From the NCBI GenBank assembly GCA_963640395.1, contig CAVHZH010000117.1:1-5192 (forward strand): a stretch of 5,192 nt of DNA, given 5' to 3'. The notes under the pieces are model-generated. The model saw only the letters and a program-made list of their open reading frames with translations, was not told the DNA's origin and did not search any database. Source of the DNA: W0P33-017 sp963640395. Its GTDB lineage: Bacteria; Bacillota; Clostridia; Lachnospirales; Lachnospiraceae. A program made the position numbers and the translations under genes. Positions 1 through 5,169 of the stretch are shown here, piece by piece. Every line of letters begins with the position of its first letter. Within the stretch, counting starts at the first letter, position 1.

Positions 1-2
1 TG

Positions 3-28
3 TATGCTTCGCATACCGCTCGGGCGCG
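3..28. repeat. 26-bp direct repeat, copy 1
   Basis: This segment is identical over 26 bases to 134-159. Its 5' half is a small hairpin (TATGC-TTC-GCATA; one base longer on each side in this copy) and its 3' half is GC-rich (CCGCTCGGGCGCG). It runs straight into a variable stem-loop at 29-50. The copies lie 131 bp apart, so the window probably opens inside a short array of intergenic repeat units. The identity is read directly; the repeat's family and function are unknown to me. Confidence 0.8.
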
Positions 29-53
29 AAAGAGTCGCGAGCGACTCTTTTTT
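29..53 (+). terminator. Intrinsic terminator-like hairpin after repeat copy 1
   Basis: A perfect 10-bp stem (AAAGAGTCGC at 29-38 with GCGACTCTTT at 41-50) closes on a very small loop and is followed by more T, giving a run of six T at 48-53. The stem is GC-rich near the loop and A/T at its base, as in a factor-independent terminator. It would end transcription arriving from left of the window. Its T-run is also the first arm of the next palindrome (49-94). Confidence 0.6.
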
Positions 54-94
54 ATGTAATAGGAAATTCCGATGAATTTCCCATTACATAAAAA
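49..94. repeat. Long interrupted palindrome, bidirectional terminator-like
   Basis: The arms pair as a T-run plus ATGTAAT (49-60) with ATTACAT plus an A-run (83-94), then an A/C mismatch (61/82), then GGAAATTC (62-69) with GAATTTCC (74-81) around the loop CGAT. This gives about 20 paired positions with one mismatch. The flanking T and A runs mean a transcript in either direction would show a hairpin, and on the minus strand it would be followed by U's. It could be a bidirectional terminator or a remnant of a palindromic mobile repeat; the sequence cannot decide. Confidence 0.55.
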
Positions 95-133
95 GCCCTC
101 CGGGCAGGATGCGCACCTCGCGGAAATGAAGTA

Positions 134-159
134 TATGCTTCGCATACCGCTCGGGCGCG
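134..159. repeat. 26-bp direct repeat, copy 2
   Basis: Identical to 3-28. A short GCCC-TCC-GGGC hairpin (95-105) and the sequence to 133 precede it, so a full unit may extend from about 95 into the following stem-loop. As with copy 1, the constant part is followed at once by a stem-loop, but the stem here has a completely different sequence. A constant flank with a changing hairpin is the notable feature. Confidence 0.8.
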
Positions 160-160
160 C

Positions 161-188
161 AAGTGTGCGGCAAGCGCACACTTTGTTC
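161..188 (+). terminator. Hairpin after repeat copy 2, weak terminator
   Basis: A perfect 9-bp stem (AAGTGTGCG at 161-169 with CGCACACTT at 175-183) encloses a 5-base loop, GCAAG. The tail TTTGTTC is only moderately T-rich, so termination would be weaker than at 29-53. It lies about 65 bp before the regulator's start codon, so it may insulate that gene from upstream transcription or simply be the variable part of the repeat unit. Confidence 0.45.
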
Positions 189-196
189 TAACGCTA

Positions 197-208
197 CCAT
201 ATCTATGG
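197..208. promoter_or_regulatory. Small inverted repeat upstream of the regulator
   Basis: CCATA-TC-TATGG is a perfect 5-bp inverted repeat in the 67-bp gap between the last hairpin and the DeoR-type gene. Regulators of this family often control their own promoter, so it could be an operator half-site pair. It is short enough to occur by chance. I found no convincing -35/-10 pair in the gap, so the promoter of this gene is not identified. Confidence 0.15.
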
Positions 209-250
209 AGTGGATTGTTGAAGGCATAAAACGATGGGGAGGATGGCTAT

Positions 251-1024
251 ATGCTGGCAGCGGAGAGAAGAAATGAGATTTTGGAGTTATTGCGCGAGGA
301 AGGTCGCGTGATCGTGGCGGATCTGAGCAAAAAATATGATGTGACCGAGGAGACGATCCGGCGCGATCTGGAAAAGCTCGAAAACGACGGTTATGCGGAG
401 CGTACCTATGGCGGAGCTGTCGTAAAGGGCAGTGAAAAGGACGAGATTCCGTTCCTCGTGCGCAAGCGTAAAAATGTTGAGCCCAAGATGCGGATTGCGC
501 AGACGATTTCGCAGATGATCCATGACGGCGACCGTCTGATGCTCGATGCGAGTACGACCGCGCTGTTTGTTGCCAGACAGATCAGGGACAAGAAAAATAT
601 CACGATCATCACGAATTCGATTGAAATTCTGCTTGAACTGTCGGATGTGCAGGACTGGAAGGTGCTCTCTACCGGAGGGTCGCTCAAGGGGCGCGCGCTT
701 TCCCTGCTCGGCTATCAGGCAGAGCGCATGGTAGACGGATTTTTTGTGGATAAGGCGATCATTTCCTGCAAGGGTGCGGATTTACAGAAGGGCTTTACGG
801 ATTCCAACGAATTGGATGCCGGTATCAAAAAACAGATGTTAAATTCTGCAACAAAACGGATCATGGCTGTTGACAATGCCAAATTCGATCATTTATCATT
901 TACGCAGGTAGTCGATTTTTCAGGAATAGATGTGCTCGCCACAAACCAGAAGCTCTCACCGGAATGGGAGGCGCGGCTGCGGCAGAGCGATGTGGAGATC
1001 ATTTATACAGATGAGCAGAGCTGA
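251..1024 (+). CDS. DeoR/GlpR-family transcriptional regulator
   Basis: A 257-residue protein, the normal length for the DeoR family. Residues 1-57 form the N-terminal winged helix-turn-helix, with the family-typical run VTEETIRRDLEKLE (31-44) as recognition helix and wing residues RTYGGA (51-56). Residues about 75-235 match the DeoRC sensor domain, related to sugar-phosphate isomerases, including LDASTTA (98-104) in the phosphate-binding region, TNS (121-123), TGG (141-143) and VDNAKFD (207-213). Family members usually bind DNA as repressors and release on binding a phosphorylated sugar or related metabolite; the ligand cannot be read here. The ATG at 251 is supported by a strong Shine-Dalgarno (GGGGAGGA, 236-243) at good spacing. 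The gene overlaps the lipid kinase by 14 bp, so the two are co-transcribed. It may regulate this operon, itself, or distant sugar or glycerol genes. Family assignment is firm; the target is unknown. Confidence 0.93.
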   Translation: MLAAERRNEILELLREEGRVIVADLSKKYDVTEETIRRDLEKLENDGYAERTYGGAVVKGSEKDEIPFLVRKRKNVEPKMRIAQTISQMIHDGDRLMLDASTTALFVARQIRDKKNITIITNSIEILLELSDVQDWKVLSTGGSLKGRALSLLGYQAERMVDGFFVDKAIISCKGADLQKGFTDSNELDAGIKKQMLNSATKRIMAVDNAKFDHLSFTQVVDFSGIDVLATNQKLSPEWEARLRQSDVEIIYTDEQS

Positions 1025-1958
1025 CAGATATCATGTGATTATCAATGAAGTAGCCGGAGGCGGACAAAGAAAGCTGATCTGGCAAAAACAATTAAAACCG
1101 GAGCTTCTCCGCCGCGGCGTTTATTTCCGTGCATACGAGTGCGTGTGTGCGGGTGATGGGGCAAAGGCGATGGAGCAGATCCAAAGGGAAAAGGAGGAAC
1201 ACCTGACGGTTATCGTCGTAGGCGGAGATGGTACCTTTAATGAGATCATCAACCACGTCGATGATTTTTCGCGTATGACGTTTGGATTTATTCCGATCGG
1301 TTCAGCGAATGATCTAGGGTTTTCACTCGGTATTCCGAATGATCCGGTGCAGGCACTCATACACATCCTTAGGGGGGATCAGATCCGCGCGATCGATCTC
1401 GGAAGGACAGTTTATGGGGACAGAGAGCGTTATTTTGCGATCAGCTCGGGCGTCGGACTCGATGCGGAGTCGTGCAGGGTTTCGGTTAAAAGCGGCTTGA
1501 AAACATTTTTGAACCGCATCCATCTGGGAAGGCTGATCTATTTGATCAATGCACTGAAAATGCTCTTTACACAGCCGCTCATAGGCGGCACACTCACGTT
1601 TTATGACAGCAAGGGCAGAGAAAAGCAGCGGAGGATCAAACGGCTGTATTTCCTTGCCGGCATGAACCAGCCGAATGAGGGCGGACATCTGATCATGGCA
1701 GCGGGGGCAAAGCCGGGTGACGGCAAGCTGTCGTTTGCGCTGGCAGAGAATATGAGCCGTCTGCGGGCGCTTATCAGTCTGGTACTGCTCGTTTTGCAGC
1801 GGACAGATCATATAGAGGGCTATGAGGTCATTGATGCGCGCGGCTGCCGGATCGATCTGGAGGCTCCGCTGGAGTTGCACACGGACGGAGAGACACATGG
1901 CAAACATGCGCAGATGGTCATTGAGTGTATTCCGGGCAGATTGCAGATGCTGTTATAA
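1011..1958 (+). CDS. YegS/DagK-family lipid kinase (diacylglycerol kinase-like)
   Basis: A 315-residue protein of the usual length for the soluble DAGK-catalytic family. The nucleotide-binding loop GGDGTFNE is at residues 71-78, followed by PIGSANDLG (95-103), a variant of the PxGTxND motif, then GVGLDAE (147-153) and PGDGKL (235-240). TDGE (291-294) carries the likely general-base glutamate E294, by analogy with DgkB. No membrane segment is evident, so it probably acts at the inner face of the membrane, phosphorylating diacylglycerol or a similar lipid with ATP; the substrate cannot be read. The frame is open from an ATG at 930, but I chose the ATG at 1011: family homology begins directly after it (YHVIINEVAGGG), GGAGA at 994-998 precedes it, and the earlier start would add 27 residues read from inside the regulator gene. 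The 14-bp overlap suggests translational coupling. The stop codon lies inside an inverted repeat (1950-1969). Confidence 0.88.
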   Translation: MSRADRYHVIINEVAGGGQRKLIWQKQLKPELLRRGVYFRAYECVCAGDGAKAMEQIQREKEEHLTVIVVGGDGTFNEIINHVDDFSRMTFGFIPIGSANDLGFSLGIPNDPVQALIHILRGDQIRAIDLGRTVYGDRERYFAISSGVGLDAESCRVSVKSGLKTFLNRIHLGRLIYLINALKMLFTQPLIGGTLTFYDSKGREKQRRIKRLYFLAGMNQPNEGGHLIMAAGAKPGDGKLSFALAENMSRLRALISLVLLVLQRTDHIEGYEVIDARGCRIDLEAPLELHTDGETHGKHAQMVIECIPGRLQMLL

Positions 1959-1969
1959 AATTATAACAG
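1950..1969. promoter_or_regulatory. 20-bp palindrome over the kinase stop codon
   Basis: CTGTTATAA-AA-TTATAACAG is a perfect 9-bp inverted repeat with a 2-bp centre. It begins two codons before the kinase stop and ends immediately before the -35 of the proposed spoIVA promoter. The AT-rich stem and the lack of a following T-run argue against a terminator. Its position suits a DNA-binding protein acting on the spoIVA promoter. The right half and its flank (TATAACAGTC) match my recollection of the SpoIIID consensus WWRRACARNY at all but one position, which is suggestive only. Confidence 0.35.
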
Positions 1970-1998
1970 TCATAAAACAAAAATCCCTTTCATACGAT
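1970..1998 (+). promoter_or_regulatory. Sigma-E-like promoter for spoIVA
   Basis: TCATAAA (1970-1976) and CATACGAT (1991-1998) are separated by 14 bp. The Bacillus sigma-E consensus, as I remember it, is KMATATT-N14-CATACAMT, so the -10 matches at 7 of 8 positions, the -35 at 5 of 7, and the spacing is exact. spoIVA is a known mother-cell sigma-E gene, so position and logic agree. The expected start of transcription is near 2005, giving a leader of about 30 nt. The -10 element lies within the left arm of the hairpin at 1979-2033. Confidence 0.65.
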
Positions 1999-2033
1999 TT
2001 ACTAGGATAAGTTATCGTAGAAAGGGGTTTTTT
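1979..2033 (+). terminator. Terminator-like hairpin overlapping the spoIVA promoter and RBS
   Basis: The left arm AAAAATCCCTTTC (1979-1991) pairs with GAAAGGGG plus T's (2020-2032), with one U.G wobble. After a bulged A (1992), TACGAT (1993-1998) pairs with ATCGTA (2014-2019). The loop is 15 nt (1999-2013). The T-run 2028-2033 directly abuts the spoIVA ATG. RNA read through from the kinase gene could terminate here or hide the Shine-Dalgarno. RNA starting at the sigma-E promoter lacks the left arm. Pairing is read from the sequence; function is inferred. The moderate GC content of the stem and the long loop leave its termination strength uncertain. Confidence 0.5.
2021..2027 (+). promoter_or_regulatory. 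spoIVA ribosome binding site inside a hairpin arm
   Basis: AAAGGGG lies 6 nt before the ATG at 2034, a good Shine-Dalgarno that fixes the spoIVA start. All of it pairs with the left arm at 1984-1990 in a transcript that begins further upstream. In a transcript from the proposed sigma-E start near 2005 it would be unpaired and available. Confidence 0.75.
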
Positions 2034-3521
2034 ATGTCTGATAGATCACAAACGGAGTACAATCTGTATAAAGACATCCGCGAGAGGACGGGCGGTGATA
2101 TCTATATTGGTGTCGTAGGAGCGGTGCGCACGGGAAAATCGACGTTTATTAAGCGGTTTGTGGAGCTGATGGTGCTGCCATATTTACAGGATGCGAACGA
2201 AAGGGAGCGTCTGACTGATGAACTGCCGCAGGCAGCCACCGGAAAAACCGTTATGACGACAGAACCGAAATTTATACCGAAGGAGGCGGCACAGATCCGG
2301 GTGGCGGAGGATCTGGATATGCGTGTGCGTATGATCGATTGTGTCGGCTATATGGTTGACGGGGCGGGCGGTCACATCGAAAACGGGAAAGAGCGCATGG
2401 TCAAAACGCCGTGGATGGAAGAGGAGCTTCCGTTTACACGCGCGGCGGAGCTCGGCACACAAAAGGTCATCCGGGATCATGCGACGATCGGTATTGTGAT
2501 GACGACGGACGGGTCGTTTACCGACATTCCGAGAGCCTCGTATGAACCGGCGGAGCAGCGGACGATCGCGGAATTGAAAAAGTATGGCAAGCCGTTTCTG
2601 ATCGTGCTCAATACGAACAAACCGTACAGTGACCCGACGCGGATGCTGGCAAAGCAGCTGCAGGAGGCATACGATGTCGCGGTTTTGCCGATGAACTGCG
2701 ACCAACTGCGCATGGAGGATGTCGATCATCTGCTGGAGGAGCTACTGTATGAGTTTCCGGTGAGCCAGATGAGCTTCTATCTGCCGAAGTGGGTCGATAT
2801 GCTCCCGATGGATGATCCGGTCAAGCAGAGCCTGTTTGACTTTGCAAAATCACTGCTCGATGCAGTCACAAATGTGCGCGATTTTAAGGAATTGCAGCCG
2901 GATGCGCCGGGTGAGCCGCTCGCGGCGGTGCACAAGGGAAGCATCTGTCTGGCGGATGGCACAGGTAGCTGGCGCATGGAGGTGGACGACAAATATTATT
3001 ATGAGAACATCAGCCGCATGGCAGGTGTACCTGTGGAAAATGAGTATGAGCTGATCGCGCTCGTGCGTGAACTGGCGGCGAAAAAGCAGGAATATGAAAA
3101 GGTATCCGATGCGATTGCGGCGGTGCGCAGACGGGGCTACGGCGTGGTGACACCGACACTCGCAGAGATCGATATGGAGGAGCCGCAGCTCATGAAGCAT
3201 GGCAGCAAATACGGCGTGCGCATGAAAGCCAGCTCACCGTCCATACATATGATCCGTGCGAATATCGAGACAGAGATCGCGCCGATCGTCGGCAGTGAGG
3301 ATCAGGCAAAGGACCTGATCAGCTATATCAAGGCGGGCAATACCGCAGACGGCGGCGTGTGGAATACGAGCATATTCGGAAAGACCGTGGGCGAGCTGAT
3401 GGAGGATGGCATCCGAAACAAGATCAGCCGCATGGATGATGAATGCCAGATCAAGCTGCAGGATACGATGCAAAAGGTCGTCAACGACAACACTGGCGGA
3501 CTGGTGTGTATTATCCTGTAG
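2034..3521 (+). CDS. spoIVA: Stage IV sporulation protein A, spore-coat ATPase
   Basis: A 495-residue protein, close to the 492 of Bacillus subtilis SpoIVA. SpoIVA is made in the mother cell, coats the forespore outer membrane and polymerises on ATP hydrolysis into the basement layer on which the coat is built; it is also needed for cortex formation. The N-terminal TRAFAC-type nucleotide-binding domain is intact: Walker A GAVRTGKST (29-37, K35), a threonine pair TT (75-76) in the sensor region, and MIDCVGY (100-106) with D102 as Walker B acidic residue. Each sits five residues after its counterpart as I recall it in B. subtilis (K30, T70/T71, D97). LNTNKP (192-197) resembles a GTPase-like base-recognition segment. 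The C-terminus GGLVCIIL resembles the hydrophobic end of the family, which helps forespore localisation. The gene appears to have its own promoter and terminator and so forms a single-gene unit. Confidence 0.97.
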   Translation: MSDRSQTEYNLYKDIRERTGGDIYIGVVGAVRTGKSTFIKRFVELMVLPYLQDANERERLTDELPQAATGKTVMTTEPKFIPKEAAQIRVAEDLDMRVRMIDCVGYMVDGAGGHIENGKERMVKTPWMEEELPFTRAAELGTQKVIRDHATIGIVMTTDGSFTDIPRASYEPAEQRTIAELKKYGKPFLIVLNTNKPYSDPTRMLAKQLQEAYDVAVLPMNCDQLRMEDVDHLLEELLYEFPVSQMSFYLPKWVDMLPMDDPVKQSLFDFAKSLLDAVTNVRDFKELQPDAPGEPLAAVHKGSICLADGTGSWRMEVDDKYYYENISRMAGVPVENEYELIALVRELAAKKQEYEKVSDAIAAVRRRGYGVVTPTLAEIDMEEPQLMKHGSKYGVRMKASSPSIHMIRANIETEIAPIVGSEDQAKDLISYIKAGNTADGGVWNTSIFGKTVGELMEDGIRNKISRMDDECQIKLQDTMQKVVNDNTGGLVCIIL

Positions 3522-3564
3522 CACAGGGCTGTCCATGAAACGAGATGTGGGTGAACGCGAAACA

Positions 3565-3602
3565 GAGCCGGGGATCAAAAATGGTCTCCGGCTTGTTTTT
3601 TT
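3565..3602 (+). terminator. Intrinsic terminator of spoIVA
   Basis: GAGCCGGGGATC (3565-3576) pairs with GGTCTCCGGCTT (3583-3594) through a GC-rich core AGCCGG/CCGGCT and a few G.U wobbles, around a 6-nt A-rich loop. A run of seven T follows at 3596-3602. It lies 43 bp after the spoIVA stop codon and should separate spoIVA from the transporter gene. Its 3' end is reused as part of the next promoter. Confidence 0.85.
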
Positions 3603-3621
3603 GTGCAGATGCCGCTATAAT
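3593..3621 (+). promoter_or_regulatory. Housekeeping-type promoter for the MATE gene
   Basis: A perfect TATAAT (3616-3621) lies 17 bp after TTGTTT (3593-3598), a weak -35 with the TTG conserved. Transcription should start near 3628, leaving a leader of about 32 nt. The -35 consists of the last stem bases and first T's of the spoIVA terminator, so the two signals overlap physically. The -10 is convincing; the -35 is a 3-of-6 match. Confidence 0.6.
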
Positions 3622-3659
3622 GGGCTGGATGTAGTGAAAGATTCAAAAGGAGCTTAGGG

Positions 3660-4964
3660 ATGGACAAACAAAAGAATATTCGCGGAAAATTCGCAAAATA
3701 TGTGTCGCTGAATGTATGCGGCATGGTAGGTATCTCGCTCTATATACTGGCAGATACGTTTTTTATCGCACAGGCTGTCGGAGCAGACGGTATCACGGCG
3801 CTCAATCTGGTGCTGCCGCTCTACAACCTGATCTTTGCGATCGGGCAGATGATCGGTGTCGGCAGTGCGATCCGTTTTTCCGTGGAGAGCGCACAGGGAA
3901 AAAAGAGCCGCTATCCGTGGTTTTCAAATGCGTTGCTGTGGGCTGGCATCATAGGTCTGTTATTTTCTGTTATCGGTATCTGCTTTGCGGAACACATCGT
4001 GGCATTGCTCGGCGGTGATGCAGCGATCGTGGCGGTTGGCGCGCCTTATACGAGAATTTTTATGAGCTTTGCGCCATTTTTCATGTGGAATTATGTGTGT
4101 AATGCGTTTGTACGGAATGACGGCCGCCCGATGGTGGCAATGGCAGCTACCTTGTTCAGCAGTCTGTTCAATATTGTTTTTGATTATATTTTGATGTATC
4201 CGCTTGGACTGGGAATGGCAGGGGCAGCGCTTGCCACTGCATGTTCACCGATTGTCGGCATTCTGATCTGTCTGACACATCTGTTATCCGGGCGCTCGAC
4301 ACTGCGTTTTTCATGGATCAGACCGAGTGTGCGCCGCCTCGTGTGCGCCTGTCAGGTCGGGGTGTCCGCGTTTGTCGGCGAGATCTCATCCGGTGTGACG
4401 ACAGTAGTGTTTAATTTTCTGATTCTTGGTCTGGCGGGTAATACAGGTGTAGCGGCTTATGGTGTCGTAGCGAATCTGTCACTTGTGGCAGTTGCTATGT
4501 TTAACGGTATCGCGATGGGTACGCAGCCGCTTATCAGTGATTTTTACGGACGCGGGGAGCATCCTGCCATCCGCCGCGTGATCCGTATGGGGATGGAGCT
4601 GTCGCTTGTGTTTGCGGCAGCGGTCGTTATTGTGATCTGGAGTTATACGGCATCGGTCATTGCCGTGTTCAATAAGTCAGGCGACACATTGCTCGCATCC
4701 TATGCGACGCAGGGGCTGCGGCTGTACATGCTGGGATTTTTCTTTGCAGGCTGGAATATCGTAGGATCTTCGGTATTCAGCGCAATGGAGCAGGCGCGGG
4801 CAGCATTTTTGACCTCCGTACTGCGGGGCTTTGTAATGATCGCGCTCTGTGCGCTGGCACTTTCTGCGCTGCTTGGAATGACGGGTGTCTGGCTCGCATT
4901 TCCGGTCGCAGAGGCACTGACGCTGATTGTGACACTGTGGTATATGAAAAGGATATTTATCTGA
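3660..4964 (+). CDS. MATE-family multidrug/cation antiporter
   Basis: A 434-residue integral membrane protein, slightly short of the usual 440-460 for bacterial MATE transporters. About twelve membrane segments can be drawn (near 14-36, 47-70, 90-110, 122-148, 159-181, 184-209, 230-256, 262-285, 312-336, 352-376, 386-405 and 409-429), in two related halves. Family marks include LADTFFIAQAVG (30-41), the GQMIGVGSA helix (62-70), RNDGRPM (152-158) and, in the second half, NGIAMGTQPLISDFYGRG (282-299). Such proteins exchange Na+ or H+ for cationic drugs or metabolites; it looks closest to the MepA-like/uncharacterised clostridial branch, and its substrate is unknown. The ATG at 3660 has AAGGAG (3647-3652) seven bases upstream. 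It is flanked by the spoIVA terminator and its own promoter, so it is probably transcribed alone. No lesion is seen. Confidence 0.92.
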   Translation: MDKQKNIRGKFAKYVSLNVCGMVGISLYILADTFFIAQAVGADGITALNLVLPLYNLIFAIGQMIGVGSAIRFSVESAQGKKSRYPWFSNALLWAGIIGLLFSVIGICFAEHIVALLGGDAAIVAVGAPYTRIFMSFAPFFMWNYVCNAFVRNDGRPMVAMAATLFSSLFNIVFDYILMYPLGLGMAGAALATACSPIVGILICLTHLLSGRSTLRFSWIRPSVRRLVCACQVGVSAFVGEISSGVTTVVFNFLILGLAGNTGVAAYGVVANLSLVAVAMFNGIAMGTQPLISDFYGRGEHPAIRRVIRMGMELSLVFAAAVVIVIWSYTASVIAVFNKSGDTLLASYATQGLRLYMLGFFFAGWNIVGSSVFSAMEQARAAFLTSVLRGFVMIALCALALSALLGMTGVWLAFPVAEALTLIVTLWYMKRIFI

Positions 4965-4993
4965 TTGACAAACCGTGTATGAACACGTAAAAT
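4965..4993 (+). promoter_or_regulatory. Strong housekeeping promoter just after the MATE stop
   Basis: TTGACA (4965-4970, 6 of 6) and TAAAAT (4988-4993, 5 of 6) are separated by exactly 17 bp. The -35 begins at the first base after the MATE stop codon. Transcription would begin near 5000 and meet the strong terminator at 5067-5124, with no credible ORF between. It is the best match to a sigma-A promoter in the window. Confidence 0.65.
4974..4987. promoter_or_regulatory. Inverted repeat in the promoter spacer, candidate operator
   Basis: CGTGT-ATGA-ACACG is a perfect 5-bp inverted repeat lying between the -35 and -10 hexamers of the promoter at 4965-4993 and ending directly before the -10. 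A dimeric regulator bound here would compete with RNA polymerase. The arms are short, so chance is possible; the binding protein cannot be named. Confidence 0.3.
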
Positions 4994-4999
4994 ATTTTT

Positions 5000-5124
5000 T
5001 GATTTTGAACAGTAATTATATATCGGAAGTCCATTCGATTATAAAATGATAGTCTGTTATTTTTATAAAAGCGCCTGATGAATTTGTGCATTTGCATAAA
5101 TTCATCAGGCGCTTTTGCTTTTTT
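5000..5124 (+). ncRNA. Candidate small RNA or leader between promoter and terminator
   Basis: The promoter at 4965-4993 and the terminator ending near 5124 would define an RNA of about 115-125 nt. The interior is AT-rich. It has possible pairing AACAG (5008-5012) with CTGTT (5054-5058) enclosing ATCG (5022-5025) with CGAT (5036-5039), followed by the terminator stem. The only short ATG frame (5047-5079, ten codons) has no Shine-Dalgarno and ends in the terminator stem. I recognise no known RNA family. It may instead be an attenuated leader for a gene right of the window. Confidence 0.3.
5067..5124 (+). terminator. Very strong intrinsic terminator, possibly bidirectional
   Basis: The arm 5067-5090 pairs with 5093-5116 over about 24 positions with one G.U (5086/5097). 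The core is GCGCCTGATGAATTT against AAATTCATCAGGCGC, and the central TGCA/TGCA is closed by a minimal loop. It is preceded by AAAA and followed by TTTT-GC-TTTTTT. The reverse strand also shows a T-run after the stem, so it could terminate convergent transcription from the right. It should end MATE mRNA and any RNA from the promoter at 4965. Confidence 0.85.
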
Positions 5125-5136
5125 GTGTGGAATAGT

Positions 5137-5169
5137 TAAGGAAATGCTGATTTAATCAGCATTTCCTTA
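5137..5169. repeat. Near-perfect 33-bp palindrome with GC-rich flank
   Basis: AAGGAAATGCTGATT (5138-5152) and AATCAGCATTTCCTT (5154-5168) are perfect inverted copies around one central T; the outer T/A at 5137 and 5169 adds a pair. No strong T-run follows on the + strand; instead a GC-rich tail (AGCCTCCGGCGCGGG, 5172-5186) runs to the window edge. Read on the minus strand, this is a GC-rich flank followed by a hairpin, the same arrangement as the repeats at 3-53 and 134-183, with different sequence. It may be a dispersed palindromic repeat; this is inferred. Confidence 0.55.

Noticed and set aside
1..190. A CRISPR array at the left edge
   Set aside because: There are only two 26-bp copies with a 105-bp gap, and each is linked to a terminator-like stem rather than to unique spacers of regular length.
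197..230. A promoter for the regulator gene (TACCAT or CATAAA as -10)
   Set aside because: Neither has a recognisable -35 at 16-18 bp, and no sigma-E, -G or -K pattern fits, so I did not call one.
930..1010. A 27-residue N-terminal extension of the lipid kinase from the ATG at 930
   Set aside because: It lies wholly inside the regulator gene in another frame, is rich in arginine and low-complexity residues, and homology begins right after the ATG at 1011, which has its own Shine-Dalgarno.
1323..1907. A 194-codon open frame on the minus strand opposite the kinase gene
   Set aside because: It is antisense to an intact family gene, its translation shows no recognisable domain, and it looks like a codon-bias shadow.
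2184..2729. A 181-codon open frame on the minus strand opposite spoIVA
   Set aside because: It is rich in His, Arg and Leu, as expected of antisense shadows, and covers the conserved ATPase region of spoIVA.
3507..3518. C-terminal CIIL of SpoIVA resembling a CaaX prenylation box
   Set aside because: The family ends in a hydrophobic GGL..IIL tail, so the cysteine position is a simple substitution; CaaX prenylation is a eukaryotic pathway not expected here.
3406..3657. An 83-codon + frame crossing the spoIVA end and the intergenic gap
   Set aside because: It overlaps the spoIVA coding end and runs through the terminator and the MATE promoter; no domain is visible.
5047..5079. A ten-codon ATG frame between the orphan promoter and terminator
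   Set aside because: It has no Shine-Dalgarno, is very short and ends inside the terminator stem.
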